This document shows positions 14,933 to 21,707 of a DNA stretch of 23,397 bases, piece by piece. The notes beneath the pieces were generated by a model. The model was not told the origin of the DNA, ran no database searches, and saw only the letters and a list, made by a program, of their open reading frames with translations. This stretch comes from Rhodospirillaceae bacterium UBA4479. Lineage in GTDB: Bacteria; Pseudomonadota; Alphaproteobacteria; Rhodospirillales; Casp-alpha2. Both the position numbers and the translations under genes were made by a program. Numbering within the stretch: position 1 is the stretch's first letter; each line of letters starts with the position of its first letter. The stretch spans positions 1 to 23,397 of the forward strand of contig DGNZ01000105.1 in assembly GCA_002389175.1 (NCBI GenBank), given 5' to 3'.

Positions 14933-17223
14933 ACTTTACCTGCCATTTCAATGTCACGGTTCGCGAGACGCCAGGCTTGGTCGCGCCCTGGGTCATAGGG
15001 TAGAGGCCATTTTTCTTGCCGATCACCTATACCGGTAGCGGCGTGTAGCGTCCAATATGGATCAGCCAAATGTGGTCGCCCGATACAGACTAAATCAGCA
15101 CGGCCAGCCATCAGAATCGAGTTCACGTGATCCGCTTCATAGATATTGCCAACAGCCATAGTTTTGATGCCTAACTCATTGCGGATGCGATCCGAGAACG
15201 GAGTTTGGAACATGCGCCCATAAACAGGCTTACCCTGCGCAGATGTCTGCCCCGCGGACACGTCGATTATGTCGACACCAGCGACATCGAACATCGTCGC
15301 TATCTCGACAGCTTCGCCCGGCGTCACACCGTCATCCCCTGCCCAATCGTTGGCCGAAATGCGCACTGACATAGGCTTGGCACTTGGCCAAACGGCGCGC
15401 ATTGCTGTGAATACCTCCAGCGGATAGCGCATTCGATTTTTTAGGTCCCCGCCGTACTCATCTGATCGATCATTTGACAAGGGGGAAATGAACGACGAGA
15501 TCAGGTATCCGTGTGCCGCGTGCAACTCAATCATGTCAAAACCTGCGTGATCAGCCATTTGCGTGGCTGCCACAAATTCGGCTTTCACCGTGTTCATGTC
15601 TGTGCGATCCATCGCCTTTGGTGTTGCATTGCCGTTCGACCAGGGGATAGCTGAAGCCGACAATAGGGGCCAATTGCTTGTTTTCAGAGGCTGATCCATG
15701 CCCTCCCATGCAACGCGAGTTGAACCTTTGCGACCTGCGTGTCCAATCTGACAGCACGTCATGGCGCCGGTCTCTGCATGTATAAACGCGTTTAAGCGTG
15801 CCCATGCATCTTGGTGTTCTGGGGCATATAGACCGGGACAACCAGGCGTAATTCGACCGTTCGCTGACACACAGGTCATCTCGGTATAAACTAGGCCTGC
15901 GCCACCTTTTGCCCTCTCTGCATAGTGGATCAAATGCCAATCCATTGGCTTGCCATTTACAGCTTTGTACTGTGCCATTGGTGAAACAACGATACGATTT
16001 TTCAAATGCATGTTACGCAACTGAAAAGGAGCAAACATCGGTGCGCGTGCGGGGCCATCTGACGCGTTACCCGCCTGTTTCATGAACCAGCCCTCCGCTG
16101 ATGCAAGCCAAGTTGGATCTCGTTCACGCAAGTTTTCATGACTGATCCGTTGGGACCGCGTCAACATGGAATAGTTCAATTGAACCGGATCAAGATGTAC
16201 ATATCGCTCAACATCCTCAAACCACTCGACCGAGTTTCTGGCAGCAGATTGTAAACGCAAAACCTCAGTGCGACGATTGTCTTCGTAGTTTTTAAAGGCG
16301 TCTTTAAGCGTCGGCTGCGTCGCGATGTCTTCTGCTAGTGCTATGGCGCTTTCTAGCGCAAGCTTCGTACCAGAGCCGATAGAAAAATGCGCTGTCGCCG
16401 AGGCATCGCCCAGCAGAACTACATTTTTATGGCTCCAATTTTCACACAAGACGCGGGGGAACTGTATCCATGCCGATCCTCGTATGTGGTTGGCATTTGC
16501 CATAAGATCATGTCCGCCCAGATGATCTTTGAATATCTCTTCGCAAACTGAGATGCTTTCTTGCTGCCCCATCTCGCCAAACCCAAAGGAGTCATAGGTT
16601 TTTTGATTGCATTCGACGATAAACGTCGCCGTTTCATCATCAAATTGATAGGCATGGGCCCAGACCCAGCCCTTGCCTGTTTCCTCGAATATAAAAGTGA
16701 ACGCGTCATCAAATTTTTGATTTGTCCCATACCAGACAAACCGGCAGTGGCGGGTGTCGATATCAGGTTGAAATGTATCCTGAAATTCCAACCGTGTTTT
16801 AGAATTCAATCCGTCACAGGCAACCACAACATCGAAATCATCCATGTAGTCGGCGGCAGCCCTAACTTCGGTTTCAAATCGCAAGTCAACGCCCAAATCT
16901 TGGGCACGCTTATGAAGAATAAGCAAAAGCATCTTACGCCCAATACCGCAAAACCCGTGACCACTTGAGACAAGTTTTTGGCCCTTGTGATGCAACGCAA
17001 TATCGTCCCAATAGGCAAAGTGCGATCTGATCTCAGCCGCACTCACAGGGTCGTTTGCCTCTAGGTTTTCAAGCGTTTCATCGGACAGAACAACTCCCCA
17101 ACCGAAAGTGTCGTCGGGCTTGTTACGCTCTAACAGGACAACCTCTGCAGCCGGGGTCCGAAGTTTGGTTGAAATGGCAAAGTAGAGGCCCGCTGGGCCG
17201 CCACCCAGGCACGCTATCCGCAT
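14929..17223 (-). CDS. Bifunctional 2-aminobenzoyl-CoA (anthraniloyl-CoA) monooxygenase/reductase
   Basis: This is the key enzyme of aerobic CoA-dependent anthranilate degradation. A flavin monooxygenase half hydroxylates 2-aminobenzoyl-CoA at C5, and an Old Yellow Enzyme half reduces the ring, giving 2-amino-5-oxocyclohex-1-ene-1-carboxyl-CoA. The protein has 764 residues. Residues 1 to ~380 are the FAD hydroxylase: GGGPAG (7-12), the DG motif VVVACDGLN (132-140), and the GD motif LLGDAS (270-275). Residues ~395-745 are the OYE barrel: FAPFQLRNMHLKNR, then CQIGHAGRKG (491-500), IELHAAHGYL (565-574) and NDRSDEYGG. The close relative salicylyl-CoA 5-hydroxylase shares this architecture, but the aminobenzoate ligase and RidA context favours anthraniloyl-CoA. 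ATG 17223 is chosen over TTG 17238, because GGAG lies about 9 bp before it and GGGPAG then sits normally near the N-terminus. Confidence 0.93.
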   Translation of the reverse strand: MRIACLGGGPAGLYFAISTKLRTPAAEVVLLERNKPDDTFGWGVVLSDETLENLEANDPVSAAEIRSHFAYWDDIALHHKGQKLVSSGHGFCGIGRKMLLLILHKRAQDLGVDLRFETEVRAAADYMDDFDVVVACDGLNSKTRLEFQDTFQPDIDTRHCRFVWYGTNQKFDDAFTFIFEETGKGWVWAHAYQFDDETATFIVECNQKTYDSFGFGEMGQQESISVCEEIFKDHLGGHDLMANANHIRGSAWIQFPRVLCENWSHKNVVLLGDASATAHFSIGSGTKLALESAIALAEDIATQPTLKDAFKNYEDNRRTEVLRLQSAARNSVEWFEDVERYVHLDPVQLNYSMLTRSQRISHENLRERDPTWLASAEGWFMKQAGNASDGPARAPMFAPFQLRNMHLKNRIVVSPMAQYKAVNGKPMDWHLIHYAERAKGGAGLVYTEMTCVSANGRITPGCPGLYAPEHQDAWARLNAFIHAETGAMTCCQIGHAGRKGSTRVAWEGMDQPLKTSNWPLLSASAIPWSNGNATPKAMDRTDMNTVKAEFVAATQMADHAGFDMIELHAAHGYLISSFISPLSNDRSDEYGGDLKNRMRYPLEVFTAMRAVWPSAKPMSVRISANDWAGDDGVTPGEAVEIATMFDVAGVDIIDVSAGQTSAQGKPVYGRMFQTPFSDRIRNELGIKTMAVGNIYEADHVNSILMAGRADLVCIGRPHLADPYWTLHAATGIGDRQEKWPLPYDPGRDQAWRLANRDIEMAGKV

Positions 17224-17257
17224 AAGGTCGTTCTCCAAGGTTACCAGTATTAGATAG

Positions 17258-17286
17258 ATGCTATGGCGGGAATTAAATTATTTCAA
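17258..17286 (-). promoter_or_regulatory. Predicted promoter of the anthranilate operon
   Basis: On the minus strand TTGAAA (17286-17281) is followed after 17 bases by TAGCAT (17263-17258), a sigma-70-like pair with a good -35 and a modest -10. It is 34 bases before the ATG at 17223. The -35 box lies inside the left arm of the palindrome, so a bound repressor would block it. Confidence 0.5.
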
Positions 17287-17312
17287 GTAAAAATATTTTA
17301 TGCTTGAAATAA
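17278..17312. promoter_or_regulatory. Palindromic operator between the divergent transcription units
   Basis: TTATTTCAAG (17278-17287) and CTTGAAATAA (17303-17312) are perfect 10-bp inverted arms around a 15-base AT-rich spacer. The -35 boxes of both predicted divergent promoters fall within the arms. This is a strong candidate binding site for a dimeric regulator, most simply the MarR protein encoded in the operon. The right half, read on the minus strand, is TATTTCAAGCATAAAATAT and recurs with one mismatch at 21596-21614. Confidence 0.7.
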
Positions 17313-17332
17313 AATGTGAGTGACCCTAACAT
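17304..17332 (+). promoter_or_regulatory. Predicted promoter of the rightward beta-oxidation unit
   Basis: TTGAAA (17304-17309) and TAACAT (17327-17332) are separated by 17 bases, 32 bases before the ATG at 17365. It mirrors the leftward promoter, and its -35 lies in the right arm of the same palindrome, which implies joint control. Confidence 0.5.
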
Positions 17333-17364
17333 TTTATAAATTAATAGATCCGAAGGATAACTTC

Positions 17365-17556
17365 ATGAACCAGATATTCGCAATCGCCATAGCGCGTGAG
17401 TCTCGTGACATGCACGGAGGCAATGGTGTCAGTGACGAATATGGCGTTATCCGTCATGTGATGAACCTAGAAGCAGTGAATACCTATGAAGGGACCCATG
17501 ATGTGCATGCGCTGATCTTGGGGCGTGGTATCACTGGCCTGCAGGCTTTTTCTTAG
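17365..17556 (+). pseudogene. C-terminal remnant of a glutaryl-CoA dehydrogenase-type gene
   Basis: Only 63 codons remain of a protein that is normally about 390 residues. From residue ~7 the sequence matches the C-terminal end of glutaryl-CoA dehydrogenases: RDMHGGNGVSDEYGVIRHVM, then NTYEGTHDVHALILGR, which includes the catalytic glutamate of the full enzyme. The FAD- and substrate-binding body is gone. ATG 17365 has AAGGA 8 bp upstream and the frame is open, so a short peptide may still be made, but it cannot form a dehydrogenase. The start codon and promoter seem to have been kept while the middle was deleted, and the stop abuts the ATG of the next gene (TAGATG). A full-length homologue would make sense in this pathway as a glutaryl-CoA-level step and may be encoded elsewhere. 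Confidence 0.85.
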
Positions 17557-19515
17557 ATGTGTGTTAGCGTCACATTCGAGGGTCACATTGCCATTGTCAC
17601 AATTGATAATCCGCCGGTCAATGCAGCCTCACACGCAGTGCGTTGCGGATTGATAGACGCGCTCGCGCAAACAGAGGCAGACGCAGCAATTATTGCTGTG
17701 GTTTTGCTTTGCGCAGGGAGGACCTTCGTTGCTGGTGCCGATGTACGTGAATTTGGCAAGCCGCCAGTTGAGCCGCATTTGTCTGATGTCGTGGCGGCAC
17801 TTGAAATGGCAACAAAGCCGTGGGTCGCGGCAATTCATGGTATGGCGCTTGGTGGTGGTTTGGAGATAGCAATGGGATGCCATTACAGAATTTCTGATCC
17901 AACGGCAAAGCTTGGCCTACCTGAAGTCAAGCTCGGCCTGATCCCAGGGGCGGGCGGCACAGTGCGACTTCCACGGTTAGTTGGTGCCAGCATGGCGCTT
18001 GATATGATGGCAAAGGGAAAACCTGTAACGGCCGTTGCAGCACATACTGGTGGATTAGTCGATGAATTGTCAGGTGCTGATCTACGCGGCGCGGCGATAA
18101 AGTTTGCTCTTGAGCATGCGGATATGCGACTTCCTGTTGCTGTCAGTTTACGTGCCATGCCGCAGTTCGATCATGATGCCTTGTCGCACGAGATGTCGAT
18201 TATTAAATCAAAGGCGTGCGGACAAAACAGCCCTGTCACTGTCTGCGAGGCAGTCTCAAACACAATCAATATGCCTGCGCTTGATGCGCTGAAGGCGGAA
18301 CGTGAGCTCTTTTTACGTCTTAAAAATGATCCTCAATCACTGGCGTTACGCCATATCTTTTTTGCAGAACGTGCCTCTGGAAAAATACCTGCAATCGCGA
18401 ATACTCCGACGCCTTCACTCGATAGTGTCGGCATCATTGGCGGTGGTACGATGGGCGCAGGGATTGCGGCTACCTGTCTCTTATCCGGCCTCTCTGTGAC
18501 AATGATCGAACGCGATGCAGATGCGCTGTCATCGGGTCACTCCAGAGTTATGGACATATTGTCGGGTAGTTTAAAACGTGGTCTGATCTCGACAGATAAA
18601 TACAAGACCATACAGGCCGCCTTTGTTTGCTCAACGGATTATGCTGCTCTAGGCGATGTGGGTCTCGTTATTGAGGCTGTATTTGAAAGCATGGAAGTAA
18701 AAGAGGCGGTATTCAAGTCGTTGGACAATGCCACCAAACCAGATGCGATCCTCGCAAGCAACACGTCATACCTTGATATTGGACAAATTTCCAAATCAGT
18801 GAACGATCCTTCGCGAGTTATAGGACTGCACTTCTTTTCTCCTGCTCATATCATGAAATTGTTAGAAATGGTCACCCCCAATGGTGCGTCCCCACATGCG
18901 ATTGCGACGGGGGTCGCTCTGGGCAGGCGATTGGGTAAAATAGTAGTTCCATCTGGCGTCTGCGATGGGTTTATCGGCAATCGCATCATGTCAGCCTATC
19001 GCCGTTCTTGTGAAAACATGATTGAAGATGGCGCTATGCCCTCTGATGTTGATGCCGCCATGCGTAACTTTGGGTTCGCAATGGGTATCTTTGAGATGCA
19101 AGACTTGGCCGGTAACGACATTTCGTGGGCAATGCGAAAACGTCTCGCGGCAACACGTAATCCGTCGATTCGTTACGTCGATATTGCCGATAAGCTTTGT
19201 GAGCTAGGGCGCTTCGGACGGAAATCTGGGCGTGGCTGGTATCGGTATGTAGACGACAAAACTCATGTCGATCCTGAAGTCAGCGCCTTGATTTTGTCGG
19301 AGTCATCTCGCAAGGGCATCGCACGACGCTATTTCAGCCACGAGGAAATTATTAGCGAGATAATAGACGTGATGCATAGCGTTGGAACGCAAATTCTAAA
19401 AGAAGGCATCGCCGCACAGGCGTCCGACATTGACGTCGTTATGGTCAACGGTTTCGGTTTCCCCCGATGGCGCGGTGGTCCGATGTTCTTAAAGTCCAGT
19501 AATCCAACCCAATAG
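17557..19515 (+). CDS. Fused enoyl-CoA hydratase/3-hydroxyacyl-CoA dehydrogenase, C-terminally shortened
   Basis: This is a FadJ/FadB-like two-function beta-oxidation enzyme of 652 residues. Residues 1 to ~190 are crotonase, with Glu103 in GGGLEIAMGCHYRI and Glu123 in LPEVKLGLIPGAGGT. Residues ~290-470 are the NAD domain, with GIIGGGTMGAGIA (292-304), SNTSYLDI, and the catalytic His425 in GLHFFSPAHIMKLLE. Two C-terminal dehydrogenase domains follow. Relatives of this type are usually near 700 residues and continue well past GFGFPRWRGGPM. Here that motif (632-643) is followed by only FLKSSNPTQ, so about 45 residues are missing. The next gene starts 7 bp later, so the loss looks like a deletion. 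Both active sites are complete and the protein may still function. It probably processes the ring-opened acyl-CoA from the anthranilate operon. Confidence 0.92.
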   Translation: MCVSVTFEGHIAIVTIDNPPVNAASHAVRCGLIDALAQTEADAAIIAVVLLCAGRTFVAGADVREFGKPPVEPHLSDVVAALEMATKPWVAAIHGMALGGGLEIAMGCHYRISDPTAKLGLPEVKLGLIPGAGGTVRLPRLVGASMALDMMAKGKPVTAVAAHTGGLVDELSGADLRGAAIKFALEHADMRLPVAVSLRAMPQFDHDALSHEMSIIKSKACGQNSPVTVCEAVSNTINMPALDALKAERELFLRLKNDPQSLALRHIFFAERASGKIPAIANTPTPSLDSVGIIGGGTMGAGIAATCLLSGLSVTMIERDADALSSGHSRVMDILSGSLKRGLISTDKYKTIQAAFVCSTDYAALGDVGLVIEAVFESMEVKEAVFKSLDNATKPDAILASNTSYLDIGQISKSVNDPSRVIGLHFFSPAHIMKLLEMVTPNGASPHAIATGVALGRRLGKIVVPSGVCDGFIGNRIMSAYRRSCENMIEDGAMPSDVDAAMRNFGFAMGIFEMQDLAGNDISWAMRKRLAATRNPSIRYVDIADKLCELGRFGRKSGRGWYRYVDDKTHVDPEVSALILSESSRKGIARRYFSHEEIISEIIDVMHSVGTQILKEGIAAQASDIDVVMVNGFGFPRWRGGPMFLKSSNPTQ

Positions 19516-19522
19516 GAATTTT

Positions 19523-20347
19523 ATGCTTAAACCAATTAAAGACTGGGATGACGCTTTTGCTAATATGGCTCACATCGTAGGATCTGAAAAGTTACCACAA
19601 CATTGGTCAGATAGTGCGGCGTCCTACCGAGTAGGTGGCGTAAACGTCGATCAAAACATTGCCTATGGAGATCATCCACGCGAACGTTTTGATCTTGTGT
19701 GGCCCGAAGGTACGCCCAAAGGTTTAGTTGTGTTTATTCATGGCGGTTTTTGGATGCGGTTGGATAAATCCTACTGGACGGACTTTGCGGAAGGTGCACG
19801 TGCGAATGGCTGGGCCGTCTGTTTACCCAGTTACACACTGGCGCCAGAACTACGCATTTCTCAGATGGTCCAACAGATCACTGTTGCTATTGAGGTAGCT
19901 GCTTTACGCGTATCTGGTCCAATACGGATTTCAGGCCATTCAGCAGGTGGTCACTTAGCGACACGGATGATTTGCGATGATACTTCTCTTTCACAGGCAA
20001 CACTTGATAGAGTTGAGGCGGTTCAATCGATCAGCGGCCTGCATGATCTAAGACCCCTGATGCAAACAAAAATGAATGATATTTTGCAGCTCGATGAGGA
20101 AGAAGCCAAGCGCGAAAGCGCAATCCTGCATAGGCCTGTTTCCGCTATTCCTTACACTTGTTGGGTTGGTGGCGGTGAACGGCCAGAATTTATCCGGCAG
20201 TCGAAAGCAATGGCCCAAATATGGAGCGGGCTTGATACACCGTCGCACTGCGTCGTCGACGGTCAGCACGATCACTTCACAGTTATCGAAGGGCTTCGTA
20301 TTGCCGACAGTGAAATTACGCTGAATTTGATCAGTAATAATAAGTAA
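19523..20347 (+). CDS. Alpha/beta hydrolase, kynurenine formamidase (arylformamidase)-like
   Basis: A 274-residue cytoplasmic alpha/beta hydrolase. The oxyanion motif is HGGFW (73-77) and the nucleophile elbow is GHSAGGH with Ser140. A histidine in QHDHFTVIEG (His251) is the likely catalytic base. HGGFW/HGGYW plus GHSAGGHL is characteristic of the hydrolase-type arylformamidases that convert N-formylkynurenine to kynurenine, and of related N-acyl amide hydrolases. In this locus it would link tryptophan breakdown, or another N-formyl/N-acyl anthranilate source, to the anthranilate pathway. No tryptophan dioxygenase or kynureninase gene is in the window, so the substrate is open. ATG 19523 has AGGAA about 5 bp upstream and follows the fadJ-like stop by 7 bp, so it is co-transcribed. 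Confidence 0.85.
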   Translation: MLKPIKDWDDAFANMAHIVGSEKLPQHWSDSAASYRVGGVNVDQNIAYGDHPRERFDLVWPEGTPKGLVVFIHGGFWMRLDKSYWTDFAEGARANGWAVCLPSYTLAPELRISQMVQQITVAIEVAALRVSGPIRISGHSAGGHLATRMICDDTSLSQATLDRVEAVQSISGLHDLRPLMQTKMNDILQLDEEEAKRESAILHRPVSAIPYTCWVGGGERPEFIRQSKAMAQIWSGLDTPSHCVVDGQHDHFTVIEGLRIADSEITLNLISNNK

Positions 20348-20562
20348 AAAAGACATTTTGCAGAGAAAGATCGGCTGTGGCAGCCTTGGCAGTTGTGATT
20401 GCCTGAGCGCGCGGAATATCTGCAAGATGTGATCAAACTAAAGAAGGCATTCACAGCCCAAGGGCTGTTTTGTATGAGTGCCTGGTTGTTAACTAAGGAC
20501 GGCACCATAAGAGTGGGGCGCAGTACCACCTATCGCAGAAACGAGAGTTCCTAAATTAACTC
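20348..20562. other. Gap between the hydrolase and the AraC-type gene
   Basis: The gap holds a possible terminator (20454-20471). It also contains a short plus-strand frame (GTG 20429 to TAA 20554, 41 codons, reading VIKLKKAFTAQGLF near its start) that looks protein-like but has no convincing ribosome binding site and no family I recognise. The frame extends open about 10 codons upstream without an ATG. It may be the tail of a lost gene. Confidence 0.35.
20454..20471 (+). terminator. Possible factor-independent terminator of the rightward unit
   Basis: CAGCC (20454-20458) pairs with GGCTG (20463-20467) over a CAAG loop and is followed by four T. It is about 107 bp after the hydrolase stop. 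The stem is short and the T-run minimal, so efficiency is doubtful. Confidence 0.4.
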
Positions 20563-21549
20563 TTATAATTGTGAGCTTGGTGAGTAACCGAAGCGGCGTT
20601 TATAGTCGCGCGAGAACCTCCCTAAATGAGAAAAACCTGTAGCATAGGCTACGCTAGTCACCTTCTCTGGATTTTTCTTGGCTATGAGTTGGTAGTGCGC
20701 CAAATCCAACCGCGCATTTCTCAGGAAGCTCATTGGAGTGAGACCAAACGTCCGTTGGAACCCTTTTTGTAATGTGCGTACATTCATACCGGCATTTTGC
20801 GCTATGTCAGTCAGAGATACGGGCTCCGAGAGGTTTGCATAGATGTAGTCGACCGCACAGCGAATACTTTTGGTGGAAGCTCTGCTATCTGAGGATTCAA
20901 TAATGTGAGATATATTGCTTCTCTGAAGGGTGAGTATTGCTAAAGCCAAATCATTTTCTACCCGTAGATCTCTCAAACAAAGTTGACCGTGGAAGAGCTC
21001 ACCCTGATCTATAGCCTTCGCACAAGATACCACCAGGTTCTTTATAAATCCTCCGCTCTGTGTAGAAAGGTTGACCGCAGGGTCGAACCTGATGGGGCCT
21101 GGCAGCCGCCCACCAATCAAACTTTGTGCCACAGATTCAAGGTATAGTTTATCAATTTGCAAAAGCAATTTCCTACAATTCCCCTTCCATTCCATACGTG
21201 TCTCTCGGTCAGGATTTAGCACGGTCGCGGTGTCTGTAGATGCTGTCACTTCTACGCCACGGTGCTTAACTTGCGCTTGCCCCGATAGTGGAATTTGCAA
21301 AAGAAAAAAAGACCCTAACATTCCAGGATCAATTGTTACGTCTGCCCCATAGTGAAGATAGTTGATTGAAATGTTTTGACCCGCGACATGGTTATGCATC
21401 ACAGAAAGTGGCATCGCTCGATCCTGAAGAGTAAGACGGTGATCACAAAACTTTTGACCAATGCGATGGCGCGCTTCATCTAAATCAGTTGTTCGCAAGA
21501 TGGGATGATTGGTCAAATATTTTGAGGTTGGTCCGTATGCATATGTCAA
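20563..21549 (-). CDS. AraC/XylS-family transcriptional regulator
   Basis: A 328-residue regulator. The N-terminal effector/dimerisation domain begins with the TTDLDEARHRIGQKFCDHRL type of segment found in XylS-, BenR- and AntR-like proteins. The C-terminal double helix-turn-helix covers about residues 230-325, with SLTDIAQNAGMNVRTLQKGF for the first and SVAYATGFSHLGRFSRDYKR for the second. Members of this branch often activate aromatic-acid catabolism, including anthranilate genes in pseudomonads. The start appears to be TTG 21549: an in-frame stop lies six codons upstream, there is no closer ATG until residue 46, and GAGGGG (21561-21556) is 6 bp away. It is divergent from the cupin gene and probably controls it. 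The anthranilate operon may be another target. Confidence 0.93.
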   Translation of the reverse strand: MTYAYGPTSKYLTNHPILRTTDLDEARHRIGQKFCDHRLTLQDRAMPLSVMHNHVAGQNISINYLHYGADVTIDPGMLGSFFLLQIPLSGQAQVKHRGVEVTASTDTATVLNPDRETRMEWKGNCRKLLLQIDKLYLESVAQSLIGGRLPGPIRFDPAVNLSTQSGGFIKNLVVSCAKAIDQGELFHGQLCLRDLRVENDLALAILTLQRSNISHIIESSDSRASTKSIRCAVDYIYANLSEPVSLTDIAQNAGMNVRTLQKGFQRTFGLTPMSFLRNARLDLAHYQLIAKKNPEKVTSVAYATGFSHLGRFSRDYKRRFGYSPSSQL

Positions 21550-21707
21550 TGGTAGCCCCTCTTTTCAGAGCTTGCAGCTTATTTAAACAAAAAACTATTT
21601 CAAACATAAAATATCCAATATAATTAAATATTCGTTTTTTGGATAGCCGTTTCCTAAATCTCAATACAATATCCGTGCAGAATTAATGAAATATGGAGGA
21701 AAGTTTA
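21550..21707. promoter_or_regulatory. Divergent control region between araC-type and cupin genes
   Basis: An AT-rich 150-bp region. It carries the 19-bp motif at 21596-21614 and, for the rightward genes, a possible -10 TACAAT (21665-21670) without a well-placed -35, which would suit an activator-dependent promoter. GGAGG (21695-21699) is the ribosome binding site for GTG 21708. Confidence 0.5.
21596..21614 (+). promoter_or_regulatory. Second copy of the operator half-element
   Basis: TATTTCAAACATAAAATAT matches the right half of the 17278-17312 palindrome (minus strand TATTTCAAGCATAAAATAT) at 18 of 19 positions. The partner arm is poorly kept here; a loose TTAAATA follows at 21624-21630. On the minus strand the motif contains TTGAAA, upstream of the araC-type gene. 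It suggests shared control of the two loci. Confidence 0.6.

Noticed and set aside
14929..17223. Salicylyl-CoA 5-hydroxylase as the first choice for the two-domain flavoprotein
   Set aside because: It has the same architecture and remains an alternative, but the ligase type, the RidA gene and the arylformamidase-like gene fit 2-aminobenzoyl-CoA better.
17224..17238. TTG start five codons upstream for the monooxygenase/reductase
   Set aside because: ATG 17223 places the GGGPAG motif at the normal distance and has GGAG upstream; the TTG overlaps that ribosome binding site.
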